Of a stretch of 64,000 bases of DNA, positions 1-10,460 are shown piece by piece. Numbering within the stretch: position 1 is the stretch's first letter; each line of letters starts with the position of its first letter. The position numbers were made by a program, and so were the translations under genes. Source of the DNA: [Leptolyngbya] sp. JSC-1 (GTDB lineage: Bacteria > Cyanobacteriota > Cyanobacteriia > Elainellales > Elainellaceae); assembly GCA_000733415.1 (NCBI GenBank), contig KL662191.1, positions 1,371,932 through 1,435,931 of the forward strand, written 5' to 3'. A model generated the notes under the pieces. The model was not told the DNA's origin, made no database searches, and saw only the letters and a program-made list of their open reading frames with translations.

Positions 1-625
1 CACCTCATCACAATTTTTATCGGTGGGCCATCCTGAGATCTAGGCAATTTGGTCAGTAGATAACACCCAAACGTGTAAAGCTTTTCTAGCTCAGAATCTT
101 GATAGGGAATGATCTGGGAGAGGAATAGGTACAGATTGCGGAAGCTGGCAAGTTGGCTTTTGAATAATGCCTGGTTTTCATCTGCAAGGGCTGTATACTT
201 TTCGAAAACCCGATCCAGAGTGCCGTTGAGCTTTTTATGCTCTCCCCCAGTGGGAGTCTGATATTTTTCGGCAACTAGCAGCACTTGATATTCCTCGGTG
301 TCGAACTTGCTCGGTAGTTCTTTTTCCTTGATGCCGTTGTTCATACTGTTCGGTAAATTTCTCGTCTGGCAGTTCTTTCAGGTACACTTCACCCGAGAAG
401 GCAACCATGGATTTGATGCCAAAATAGCCCTTCTCCTTGATGTATTTATCAAATGCCAGTTTGTAGCGCACTGCATGTTCACGCGAATTGGTAACGACCA
501 TTGCTTTAGCACGTCCACCAATCTTATGAATCGTGTGATTGCGAAAGTGTTCGATAATGATTTCTACTTTTTGCGTAATGTTATGGTCATGCAGATCGAC
601 GAAGCAGGCCAAAGCGCGGTGCTTT
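1..625 (-). pseudogene. Type I restriction enzyme R subunit (HsdR) remnant
   Basis: The minus strand encodes recognisable HsdR helicase and C-terminal segments, but no complete frame. From about 625 to 345 it reads FVDLHDHNITQKVEIIIEHF and then the AKAMVVTNSR and AVRYKLAFDKYIKEKGY motifs typical of the HsdR motor domain. Near 340 the frame shifts (about 2 bases lost) and continues as KELPSKFDTEEYQVLLVAEK. Right after the EKYQT sequence, where HsdR normally goes on to the GFDQP helicase motif, the sequence jumps to a more C-terminal part (RVFEKYTALADENQALFKSQ, then FLSQIIPYQDSELEKLY), so roughly 100 or more codons are missing. A TGA closes the frame just upstream of position 625, so the N-terminus is also lost. 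The remnant runs off the window start. No intact hsdM or hsdS is visible. Confidence 0.8.
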
Positions 626-721
626 CACTGAGTCAGTTACCCCCTCCAGTACAAATTATTTGTTCCCCTTGCCCTGACTAAACGATATGCTTTCTAAGAA
701 TTTCACCAACCTTGCGGTGTA

Positions 722-824
722 ATGCATCCTGATTGACTGACAAATCTTATGGCTATGGCAGTTCTAGTAGGTGAGGCTTTAGCCGCCAGCATCCAGAGTT
801 GTGTCAGTCAATCAGGTAATGCAT
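722..824. repeat. Short inverted-repeat element (MITE-like)
   Basis: The 15-base arm CCTGATTGACTGACA (728-742) is matched exactly in inverted orientation by TGTCAGTCAATCAGG (802-816). ATGCAT flanks both arms (722-727 and 819-824). The roughly 60-base core has no convincing ORF. It sits between the hsdR remnant and crtD and could be a miniature transposable element or IS relic. No transposase is present. Confidence 0.5.
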
Positions 825-903
825 CTCAAAACTGGACGGAAGTGAGAGAGACAAAAATCAGCCTGTGTATACCGCAATGATGACACAGAATGGTACAGAT
901 AGG

Positions 904-2430
904 TTATGACTCTGCTTCAATTTGACGAACCACTGTGAGAGCCGAATAGCTAACGCCAGCCGTTCCTTCTCCGGGATGGGTCGAGTCGCCTACGAGCCAC
1001 AGGTGATTGATTGGGGTGCGGTTAGCAAACCCAAAGGGACCGAAGGTGGAAATGCGTTGACCGATACCGCCAACAATGCCTTGGTGACGTCCGGTATAGC
1101 GAGCAAATGTGCGCGGAGTCGCGGCTTCTACATGCACAATTGTATTGGCAGTTAAATCAAAAAACTGTCCTAATCGCTGAATCGCTGTGTCGGTGTAGTG
1201 CTGCTTTAGCGATTGGTAGGAGTCCGATGCTGCTTCACCGTTCCACCAAATGGTTGGATTGGTAAACGAAGAGGCAATCACCGTGGCATATCCCTCTGGT
1301 GCCCGTCCATCGCCGGGATGACTGACCGACACAAACAGAGAGTTATTTTCGCCAATCGGACCATCATAGTCGTAGAGGAACTGCAAGTGCGGCGGACAGT
1401 TGGCCGGAATCGCGTCCTGCTTGACGCCCAGATAGATCACAAAGGCTCCGGAAGCCGTAGGCAGCTTGTCTACTCGCCGGCGATATTCCGTTGGTACAGC
1501 GTCACCCAGCAACTGCACCAGATTTTGCACCGTAACGTTCGCGATAATGTGATCTGCCGGTTCAACCCAAATTTCACCTGTTTTTTGATTGCAAATTTCG
1601 ATAGTTTTAGCTCGGTTATTCTCAGTCAGAATTCGCTGCACCGTATGCCGCATTAATAGCTTGCCGCCATCGCGTTCTAGTGCTTGCACCAAACAATCAC
1701 TCAACGCCTGCATACTGCCCTGCAAATGATAGAGTCCCTGTGGCTCCTGGGAAACGCCTAGTGCCGTTGCGGCATAGAGCAACGCGGTTTCATCGGCATC
1801 GACTTGGGAATAAAGCTTGAGCTGGAGGTCTAGAAAAGTCTTGAGGCGGCGGTCGGTGAGTCCATAGACCTGCAGCATTTGGCCTACAGTGGTGAAGGTA
1901 TGGGGTAGGGTGAGAAGCGTATCAGGGCGCACCGCCTGCACCAGTTGAGCTAAATCCCAGAGATTGCGCGGCGGCAAAACCGGATCGCGGGATTGAAAGG
2001 CCCAGCTATAGCGAAACAAATCAGTCAGCAACTGCCAGAACGGTTCGCTACCCGGAAACTGACGCTGACGCTCGGCCTGCCATTGCTGCGGATGACGCCA
2101 AACCTGGATCGGTTCAGTTTCATCAGGCAAATATACAGCACAGGCCGGATCGCATGGCGTAGCAATGGGTGGCTCAATGCCCAACTCCGAAAAGATGCGG
2201 TAATGGATACCGCCCGGTTCCAAGCCTGCCACCTGGGTCGCGCCGACATCGAAGGTGAAGCCCTTGCGCTTAAACGTAGAGGAACAGCCTCCAGGCACAA
2301 TCGCCTGATCCAACACCAAAACCGAGTAACCGCGATGGGCTAGCAGTGCCGCTGCCGTCAGTCCACCAATTCCGGCCCCGATCACCACTACCCTCCGAGT
2401 CTTCGCTCGTTGCCTTTGATTCATGCGCAT
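904..2430 (-). CDS. crtD: CrtD-like C-3',4' carotenoid desaturase (FAD amine-oxidase fold)
   Basis: This is a 508-residue FAD-dependent phytoene-desaturase/CrtISO-type protein. The N-terminus carries the dinucleotide-binding motif VVVIGAGIGGLTAAALLA (about residues 14-31), followed by the LDQAIVPGGCSSTF segment. The C-terminus has the family signature LWLVGDSTHPGEGTAGVSYS, which closes the FAD site. Length and sequence style fit the cyanobacterial CrtD branch, which adds the 3',4' double bond in myxoxanthophyll-type carotenoids. CrtISO (prolycopene isomerase) is the main alternative. ATG codons at 2430 and 2424 are both possible starts. The gene stands alone, with no other crt gene nearby. 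Confidence 0.78.
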   Translation of the reverse strand: MRMNQRQRAKTRRVVVIGAGIGGLTAAALLAHRGYSVLVLDQAIVPGGCSSTFKRKGFTFDVGATQVAGLEPGGIHYRIFSELGIEPPIATPCDPACAVYLPDETEPIQVWRHPQQWQAERQRQFPGSEPFWQLLTDLFRYSWAFQSRDPVLPPRNLWDLAQLVQAVRPDTLLTLPHTFTTVGQMLQVYGLTDRRLKTFLDLQLKLYSQVDADETALLYAATALGVSQEPQGLYHLQGSMQALSDCLVQALERDGGKLLMRHTVQRILTENNRAKTIEICNQKTGEIWVEPADHIIANVTVQNLVQLLGDAVPTEYRRRVDKLPTASGAFVIYLGVKQDAIPANCPPHLQFLYDYDGPIGENNSLFVSVSHPGDGRAPEGYATVIASSFTNPTIWWNGEAASDSYQSLKQHYTDTAIQRLGQFFDLTANTIVHVEAATPRTFARYTGRHQGIVGGIGQRISTFGPFGFANRTPINHLWLVGDSTHPGEGTAGVSYSALTVVRQIEAES

Positions 2431-2603
2431 CAGCCACTCTTTACATTTCTTTACTTTTTATTATATAAAGCTGAGGCTGCATCGGTAGGTCGGATCAAAG
2501 CAACTGGGGACGATCAACAAAAAGACCTACGGCTAAGGTAGCGTAGGCCAGAGGAGGTAACTCGTTAATCGAGTTTAGGTGGAGAAAAACTAGCTAAGAA
2601 CAG

Positions 2604-4556
2604 TTAGAAAGTGAAGGTCGTGCGAATAGCGCCCAACACCGCAGGCTCATTGTCGAGATCGTTATTGGGTGCGGTCAGCACTACAACACCGGGCGTAATA
2701 CTGATGTTGTCATTGAGCTGGTAACGGTAGAAGGCTTCGAGGTGAAGTCCATTGTCGTCGCTGCGAAGGCCGCTGACTTGGAAGCCAGTCGTTCCGGCTA
2801 AGTAAGGCTGAACACCAATCACGAAGCCAAGCAGGCTGCCTTTAGAGCCTAGGTCCGGAAAGCCGATGGTTCCGGCATAGGTCCAAACATCCGCATCACC
2901 CGTTTCAATCACACGAACCGCCGAGAAGGTTGCCCAGCCACCAATTTGCAGAAATCGAGCTACACGGAAATTGATCGATGCTCCGTAGGAATTTGCCACA
3001 ACTGGAGCATCCCCAACCCGGACGCGAGAACGACTGCTGCCAGTTCCCGTGTTTAAGCCAACAGCGGAGAAGGTTCCATCGTCGTTCTCCTGAGAGCCAG
3101 CATAGGAGTTGACATAGGTAAGGGCCAAGGTGATGGCATCGAATGGCTTGATCGTGATCTGCGCTAAGGCACCATAGTCGCCGTTGAATAAACCCGATCC
3201 AGGGCTGGGATCACCTGATTCTCCAGCTAGGTAAGCAAGCTGCAAACTGGCAAAATCAAAATCAAACGATACGCCCGCACCCGCCCCTGAAGCGGTCCGG
3301 TAGATTGGGTTATAGCGACCGAATCGAGAGATAGCACCACGACCACTACTAGCAAACGGGCTGATGGTATTGATGAAATCAAAATAGGTGAAGTTGCTCA
3401 CCTGCGCTGCCAACATCACCTCGATGTTATCGCTAACTGGAAATAGATAGGATAGGGTATTCAGTTGAAACTCATTATCAGTACCAGTGTCGAAGCCGAG
3501 TCGCGCTTCGTTGCCAATCACTGCATTGCCGAAGCCATCTGTCGTATTGAACCGTTCAAAGTTACCTACTTCCAAACGCACTCTCAAGCGATCCTCGCCA
3601 GAGAAGCTAGTATCGAAGGCCAAGCGAGCGCGACTCCCAAAGATAGTATTATTGGTTTCGTCCAGATTGCTGTCGTCCACATCATCTAGCCCGCCACCGA
3701 ACAAATCCGCTACAGCAAAAATAGTTTCACCGCTGAGTTTGGTGGTCGTTGAAAACTGGTTTGCTTCCAGATTAGAAACCCGTGCATCTAGCACATCCAC
3801 TCGCCCGCGCAGGGTCGCTAGTTCTGCTGCAAATTCTTCCTGTAGACGTTGCAGTGTTGCTAAATCTTCCTTGGTTGCCAAGTCTGCGGTGGATGCGGCC
3901 AACAGTTCGCTGATCCGATCTAAACAGGCATTCATCCCAGCCGCAAACTCAAAGCGAGTTAGTGCCCGCTGACCTCTGTAGGTACCATCCGGATAACCGA
4001 CAATGCAGCCATAGCGCTCTACTAAGGATTGCAGCGCTTGGTAGGCCCAATCAGTAGGCTGCACATCCGAAAACTGGGTCACAGACGTGATCTGACCCAT
4101 CGGATGTCCAGACACCACTTCATTAAGCTCAGGGTATTGAGTCATTTGATCGAGAGCAGCATCGTTAACAGGTGCCGCCGGTTGAAGTTGAGCCGATTCC
4201 GATTGAGTGAACTCTGGCAAAACAAGCTGTTCGTCGGGCGGGACCGTATCTATCTGACCATCCATAAAACGGCTTTCCAGAAGCTGGGCTACTGTAGATG
4301 GCCCTTCTAGAGGAGCGATTGCTCGCTCAACTGGTGTAATCCCACGCTCTGCTACAGACTGCCCTTCCGCAGATTGCTCGGTTGAGGTAGCTACAGGTGT
4401 AACCGTGGGTTGATTTTGGCTAATTTGGAGTCCAACAGGTTGATCAGGAGTGGGAACTAGCTCAGGCTCAGTCGCTATCGCGGGAGCTATTGCCAGGAAG
4501 AAAGGACTGAGGAACGCTGGAACTATTAATAGTCGATGCCAAAAATATCTGCTCAC
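2604..4556 (-). CDS. SLH-domain iron-uptake-type outer membrane porin
   Basis: This 650-residue protein starts with a signal peptide (basic MSRYFWHR, then a hydrophobic stretch ending near AIAPAIA). A Pro/Gln-rich linker leads to an SLH domain at about residues 160-215 (FSDVQPTDWAYQALQSLVER, then GYPDGTYRG and LTRFEFAAGMN). A short coiled coil follows (about 220-265). The rest is a beta-barrel with many aromatic-ended strands, and the protein ends in TFTF, a typical terminal Phe for BAM recognition. This is the cyanobacterial Som/OprB-like family, often annotated as iron uptake porin. It probably moves small solutes, including inorganic iron, across the outer membrane and anchors to peptidoglycan by SLH. 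Substrate specificity is inferred from family naming only. Confidence 0.88.
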   Translation of the reverse strand: MSRYFWHRLLIVPAFLSPFFLAIAPAIATEPELVPTPDQPVGLQISQNQPTVTPVATSTEQSAEGQSVAERGITPVERAIAPLEGPSTVAQLLESRFMDGQIDTVPPDEQLVLPEFTQSESAQLQPAAPVNDAALDQMTQYPELNEVVSGHPMGQITSVTQFSDVQPTDWAYQALQSLVERYGCIVGYPDGTYRGQRALTRFEFAAGMNACLDRISELLAASTADLATKEDLATLQRLQEEFAAELATLRGRVDVLDARVSNLEANQFSTTTKLSGETIFAVADLFGGGLDDVDDSNLDETNNTIFGSRARLAFDTSFSGEDRLRVRLEVGNFERFNTTDGFGNAVIGNEARLGFDTGTDNEFQLNTLSYLFPVSDNIEVMLAAQVSNFTYFDFINTISPFASSGRGAISRFGRYNPIYRTASGAGAGVSFDFDFASLQLAYLAGESGDPSPGSGLFNGDYGALAQITIKPFDAITLALTYVNSYAGSQENDDGTFSAVGLNTGTGSSRSRVRVGDAPVVANSYGASINFRVARFLQIGGWATFSAVRVIETGDADVWTYAGTIGFPDLGSKGSLLGFVIGVQPYLAGTTGFQVSGLRSDDNGLHLEAFYRYQLNDNISITPGVVVLTAPNNDLDNEPAVLGAIRTTFTF

Positions 4557-4949
4557 AATAACCTCACACCAAAAGATTTGTCGCAGTCAATCAGCAAAAT
4601 TGATTGACACATTGCCGATGCAACACAAGCTAAGCTTCAAAACTGAATGTTTTACTGAAAGCACCGATACCGTAAACCAAGCCAGGTTACGAGACTAATT
4701 CAGCAAAAAAGTATCACGCTTTCAGAAAAAGACCATGTTGTTTAAATCACGTAAGTACAAGTTCTCACCTGTAAAATATAGTGATTGACTGCTAAAGGAT
4801 TACTCCTGAGCAAGTGACATAAACTCAGTCAGGAGCCTAATTTTTCAACCAATCAGCAAATTAATAATCACCAATTACGACCGTTTTTAGAATTTTAGCT
4901 GTGATACTTTCTTTACTTTGGCTTTACCGAGGTAGCATTACTTCTTAAT
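4557..4949. other. Intergenic region with one terminator-like hairpin
   Basis: No convincing gene was found. This is the porin upstream region, AT-rich. A stem of CTCCTGA (4803-4809) with TCAGGAG (4829-4835), followed by T5 at 4841-4845, looks like a plus-strand intrinsic terminator although no plus-strand gene precedes it. A TAAAAT box lies about 30 bases upstream (4772-4777). A small RNA is possible but unsupported. No clear Fur box was seen here. Confidence 0.35.
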
Positions 4950-5693
4950 CTATTTATTCCTGATCTGTCTTGATTGGATCTGTCTTGATTGCAAGATTTG
5001 CCCAGTTGGGCAAAGGTCCAGCACTGCACAGCGATGACAAGCCGGACGCCGGTAAAAGCAGCATTTTTGACCATGCAGCATGAAAACTTCGTGGTGGTCG
5101 TACACCTGCTGGGCTGTCCAGGATTCAGGCAGTTGCGCTGCTAAAATCGCATGAGCGGCTGCCACATCAACCTTGGCCGGAATCAGACCCAACCGTACTG
5201 CCACTCGATGGTGATGGCTATCTATCACTAATGCCCGACGGCGTAGCCGACTGAAGCACAGCACGGCAGCACTGGTTTTGGGGCCTACTCCCGGCAGGGA
5301 TTCCAACCAAGCTCTGGCCTCCGGAACCGGCATCTCACCCAGAAAATCCAGCGACCCATCTGGGCAGCGTTCGCTGACAAGCCGCAGCACCTGCTGAATT
5401 CGAGGAGCCTTTTGTTCAGGCCAAGTGCTAGCTGAAATGGCCGCTTCGATTGCGGCGGTAGGAGCGTCGCGGACCGCTTCCCAGGTAGGAAATTGCTGGA
5501 TGAGCTGCTGAAACGCCCGATGCGAGTCGGCATTTTTCGTCCGGTGAGACAGCAAAGCTGAGACTAACTCACTCAGCGGATCGTAATTGCTGAAGTAGGG
5601 AATCGGACAACCATAGACCCCACAAAGACGCTGATGCACTAATAGCAGCTTTGGCACAGAATGATGGAATTGGTCAGATGGGAGTGAGGACAA
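4950..5693 (-). CDS. Endonuclease III-family DNA glycosylase
   Basis: This is a 247-residue HhH-GPD protein. The helix-hairpin-helix motif LPGVGPKTSAAVL contains the Lys expected for the bifunctional glycosylase/AP-lyase, and the following ALVIDSHHHRV segment holds the conserved catalytic Asp. The C-terminus has a [4Fe-4S] signature with spacing C-x6-C-x2-C-x5-C (CFYRRPACHRCAVLDLC). It should remove oxidised pyrimidines in base excision repair. It differs from canonical Nth (about 210 residues) by a longer N-terminus, so it may be a paralogous endonuclease III-like protein rather than Nth itself. The gene is monocistronic by spacing. Confidence 0.85.
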   Translation of the reverse strand: MSSLPSDQFHHSVPKLLLVHQRLCGVYGCPIPYFSNYDPLSELVSALLSHRTKNADSHRAFQQLIQQFPTWEAVRDAPTAAIEAAISASTWPEQKAPRIQQVLRLVSERCPDGSLDFLGEMPVPEARAWLESLPGVGPKTSAAVLCFSRLRRRALVIDSHHHRVAVRLGLIPAKVDVAAAHAILAAQLPESWTAQQVYDHHEVFMLHGQKCCFYRRPACHRCAVLDLCPTGQILQSRQIQSRQIRNK

Positions 5694-5998
5694 GATAGGG
5701 CTAGGTTAAAACAATCCTATTGATTTTAGTCACCTCTTGAATCAAGTTTCCTCTATCCCCGGAAGCGATTGGCTAAGAAGCACCCATCCACCGTTCGGCT
5801 GAGCCCCTCACGGCGAAGCCCATCCACCCATCCCAAAGAACGAACCCCTGACAAACCCTTACAATAGAAAAAGCAGAAGGCAGGAATTCGATCGTAATCT
5901 CCTTCTCAATGGAGATGAATTCATTGATTTCTATGGGTTCCAATGATGTTATTCCTCACCCAACTGCTTTAACGTTAACTGAATGATTTGCACAGCCT
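5694..5998. other. Intergenic region, no gene seen
   Basis: About 305 bases separate divergent genes (endonuclease III on the minus strand, 2TM protein on the plus strand), so it should hold both promoters. It includes the inverted pair CTCCTTCTCA/ATGGAGAT around 5910-5935 but no clear terminator, RNA gene or ORF. Confidence 0.3.
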
Positions 5999-6238
5999 AT
6001 GCCTCCGCGTTGGTCTCGAATTCCGACTCGTCAAGATCCCGATTATCGTAAGTTAGATGACCGCATGAACTTTGCTGTTCACGTTGCTGTCTTTGCTGCC
6101 ATTAATTCTGGTGCCTGGTTCGTTCGTACTTTACAGCATCAAGACTGGAGTTGGACCGTTTGGTTGACCGGCATCTGGCTAACGGCATTGGTGATTCACG
6201 CAATCTACATCTTTGCCATAGCAGATTACTCGAAGTGA
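5999..6238 (+). CDS. 2TM domain-containing small membrane protein
   Basis: This 79-residue protein has a short basic N-terminus (PRWSRIPTRQDPDYRKLDDR) and then two membrane helices, FAVHVAVFAAINSGAWFV and WLTGIWLTALVIHAIYIFAI, joined by a short polar/aromatic loop. This matches the 2TM domain family seen in many bacteria, where it is often attached to kinases or stands alone. The function is unknown. It is followed 43 bases later by the DUF3181 gene on the same strand. Confidence 0.65.
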   Translation: MPPRWSRIPTRQDPDYRKLDDRMNFAVHVAVFAAINSGAWFVRTLQHQDWSWTVWLTGIWLTALVIHAIYIFAIADYSK

Positions 6239-6281
6239 AGGTAAGGCTGGATCATCATTCAAACTGAACTAGAGGGTCATC

Positions 6282-6578
6282 ATGTCAAGTGAAGCAATTG
6301 AAAAACTAGCTGCCTCGATTGGTGAGAACGTCTATATTGATGTGGCCAAATGGCACCTGTATCTTAGCGATGCCCACCTCCACACTACGCTAGCCGAGCA
6401 GTTCTATCCAATGCTGCAAAAGGGCGGCGTTTCGGAGAGTGAGGTCAACACTGTGCTGAAAGGTATCAAGGTGAAGCTAGGCGGTGGCAAAGTCGAGCTA
6501 CCGTTGTTCGATCTGCTGCCGATGCAGTCTCAGGTGCATTTGATGGATGCCCTAGAAGAATTTCAGCGCGATATGTAG
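6282..6578 (+). CDS. DUF3181 family protein
   Basis: This is a 98-residue soluble protein of a family confined essentially to cyanobacteria. It begins SSEAIEKLAASIGENVYIDV and has the conserved AKWHLYLSDAHLHTTLAEQF stretch. The start ATG follows a GAGGG ribosome-binding site. The function is unknown. Its last 16 bases overlap the 3' end of the convergent wecB gene. Confidence 0.8.
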   Translation: MSSEAIEKLAASIGENVYIDVAKWHLYLSDAHLHTTLAEQFYPMLQKGGVSESEVNTVLKGIKVKLGGGKVELPLFDLLPMQSQVHLMDALEEFQRDM

Positions 6579-7678
6579 GCTTTCACCGCTTCAGCAATTC
6601 GTTCGGAGGCATGCCCGTCGCCAAAGGGGTTGATCGCATTGGCCATTTCCTGATAGGCCGCAGGCTGGCTCAAGAGGCGTCCGGCTGCTTCCGCAATGGC
6701 TGTAGAGCGAGTTCCTACGAGTTTGGCAGTACCGGCCATCACGGCTTCGGGTCGCTCGGTGGTTTCGCGCAGCACCAACACAGGTTTTCCTAGGCTAGGA
6801 GCCTCTTCCTGCAAACCGCCAGAATCGGTGAGCAGCAGATACGAGCGCTGAATCGCTCCCACCAACTCAGAATAATCGAGCGGTTCAGTTAAAAATACCC
6901 GCGGATGATTCCCCAAAATTGCCTGTAATGGTTCCCGCACGGTTGGATTACGGTGTAGCGGTAATAACAAAGCTGTATCCGGGAATTTATCCAGAACTTG
7001 CAGAAAGCCTTCAGCAATATCGCGCAGCGGTTCGCCCCAATTTTCGCGGCGATGCACGGTAGATAGAATCACGCGATACTGGTTCCAATCGAGTCCAGGC
7101 ACCGGACAGTCAGGATTACGAGCAGCAACGTTCAGCAAGGCGTCGATCACCGTATTGCCGGTATGATAAATTTTACCCACCACGCCCGACCGCTCCAGAT
7201 TTTCGACCGAAAGGGTCGTAGGTGCAAAATGGAGCTGGGTGATCTGGGAAATCAGCCGCCGATTCGCTTCTTCGGGATAGGGATTATAGATATTGTCGGT
7301 GCGTAGTCCTGCTTCGACATGACCCACTGGAATTTGCTGGTAAAAGGCGGCTAGAGCGGCAGCAAAGGCAGTGGTAGTATCACCCTGCACTAAGACGATT
7401 TGCGGCTGCAACTGCTGAAACAGTTCCTCTAATCCGCATAGGCTGCGGCAGGTAATGTCCGTCAAAGTCTGACCATGCTGCATAATCGCCAAGTCGTGAT
7501 TTGCTTGCAGATCAAACAACTCCATCACCTGCGCTACCATTTCCCGATGCTGTCCGCTCAGCACCACCTGCGTCTCAAAGGCTGGATCTTGCTGAAAGGT
7601 TTGAATCACCGGAGCCAGTTTGATTGCTTCCGGACGGGTGCCAAGGATAATGCAGACGCGCAGGGGTGAGATGGTCAT
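6563..7678 (-). CDS. wecB: UDP-N-acetylglucosamine 2-epimerase, non-hydrolysing
   Basis: This 371-residue enzyme interconverts UDP-GlcNAc and UDP-ManNAc for surface polysaccharides. It shows all family landmarks: LGTRPEAIKLAPVI at the N-terminus, SGQHREM, QGDTTTAFAAALAA, GHVEAGLRT, STVHRRENWG (catalytic His/Glu region) and TDSGGLQEEAPSLGKPVL near the C-terminus. I place the start at the ATG at 7678 (MTISPLRVCII). An upstream in-frame ATG at 7714 would add an unconserved 12-residue leader. It overlaps the DUF3181 gene tail-to-tail by 16 bases. Confidence 0.93.
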   Translation of the reverse strand: MTISPLRVCIILGTRPEAIKLAPVIQTFQQDPAFETQVVLSGQHREMVAQVMELFDLQANHDLAIMQHGQTLTDITCRSLCGLEELFQQLQPQIVLVQGDTTTAFAAALAAFYQQIPVGHVEAGLRTDNIYNPYPEEANRRLISQITQLHFAPTTLSVENLERSGVVGKIYHTGNTVIDALLNVAARNPDCPVPGLDWNQYRVILSTVHRRENWGEPLRDIAEGFLQVLDKFPDTALLLPLHRNPTVREPLQAILGNHPRVFLTEPLDYSELVGAIQRSYLLLTDSGGLQEEAPSLGKPVLVLRETTERPEAVMAGTAKLVGTRSTAIAEAAGRLLSQPAAYQEMANAINPFGDGHASERIAEAVKAYISR

Positions 7679-7989
7679 GATAAAACCGGATGAAATCGTG
7701 CAATAGCTTAGCAAATTTCAGGTTGGATTGGAGTCTGTGAATTTTTTGTGTTCATTTGTGGCGACCCGTTGCTGAAGCACGGGCTAATTTAGCAAGTACG
7801 CTAAAGCGTACTAAAACCCTTGTCTAGTCTGCGACCTGTGAGAAGGCAGAGCCTAGAGCAGACTTCCCCAATTAGCCTGCCCCCTACTCCCCTGTTGTTG
7901 ACGCGCGGGTGGGCAGTGACGAAGCTAAACAAGAAGCTAAACAATCGGATTGACACAACCTTCTATCCTCTTGGATGGCGCTGATTTAG
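7679..7989. other. Intergenic region with palindrome
   Basis: No gene was seen. It contains the perfect palindrome AGTACGCT-AA-AGCGTACT (7795-7812) and a nearby CCCGT...ACGGG hairpin (about 7765-7785). These could form stem-loops in the wecB leader or belong to a degraded repeat. No T-tract follows. Confidence 0.35.
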
Positions 7990-8535
7990 TTAAGCTGATG
8001 TACTGTCTTCTGAGCAGGTCTGGCTCTCAATCAATTGCAGAAATTGCGAAATTTGTTTCGTTGATTTGATGTGGTAAACCTGTTTGGTACTGCGGGACTG
8101 CTCGACATACTCGCGATATTTCGGGGTTAACCGTTTATGGCACAACCAAAGCGCACGGTAGCTGCTGATCGAACTCTTTAGGATTGGACTGTTTTCGGGC
8201 CAACCTTCAGGGGATTTAAGGTAACCCGTCAGCAATCGCTTAGTCACCCACCAGAAATGTATGTACAGCGGTAAATCCACATACACCAAGCTATCGGCTT
8301 GATTGAGACGCGGCCAGAGGGTATCGATAGAGCCAAACCCGTCAATGATCCATTGCTCAGTCGTCACAATGTCTTGATGGATGCGCCTGTAGTCTTCATC
8401 TGAAACCTCAGTGCCTCCTGGTTGGAATTTAATCTTGTCCAAAATGTAAAGTGGCAATCCAGTGATTTCCGATAATCGCCTGCTTAGGGTGGATTTGCCG
8501 CCGCCAGCATTGCCAAATACAGCTACTTTTTGCAT
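7990..8535 (-). CDS. Small P-loop NTPase, adenylate kinase/topology-modulation-like
   Basis: The N-terminus reads MQKVAVFGNAGGGKSTLSRR, with the Walker A GNAGGGKST. The LPLYILDKIKF and QWIIDGFGSIDTLW segments are typical of the adenylate-kinase-like FlaR/topology modulation proteins. About 181 residues with the ATG at 8535; upstream in-frame starts at 8568 and 8592 would add up to 19 residues with no family support. The probable activity is nucleotide phosphorylation, but the substrate is unknown. It is divergent from aspS. Confidence 0.72.
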   Translation of the reverse strand: MQKVAVFGNAGGGKSTLSRRLSEITGLPLYILDKIKFQPGGTEVSDEDYRRIHQDIVTTEQWIIDGFGSIDTLWPRLNQADSLVYVDLPLYIHFWWVTKRLLTGYLKSPEGWPENSPILKSSISSYRALWLCHKRLTPKYREYVEQSRSTKQVYHIKSTKQISQFLQLIESQTCSEDSTSA

Positions 8536-8629
8536 TGTGAACTTTTTCTGATCAGGAGTTGCGCTCATACTGGATAATGGAAGGGTTTTCACTCAATTTC
8601 CCACGTTGTAGCCTTTTCAATTTACTGCC

Positions 8630-10426
<1,797 letters not shown>

Positions 10427-10460
10427 ACGCTCTGCCCATCCCACCTCTCTCCATTGCCCC

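Noticed and set aside
298..681. Plus-strand 127-residue frame in the first kilobase
   Set aside because: Antisense to clear hsdR sequence on the minus strand; it has no independent features.
744..880. Short plus-strand frame MAMAVLVGEALAASIQ inside the first inverted repeat
   Set aside because: It spans the repeat arm, has no ribosome-binding site and no conserved pattern.
4771..4845. Small RNA with promoter-like TAAAAT and terminator-like hairpin
   Set aside because: The -35 region is poor and there is no covariation evidence; kept only as a note on the intergenic region.
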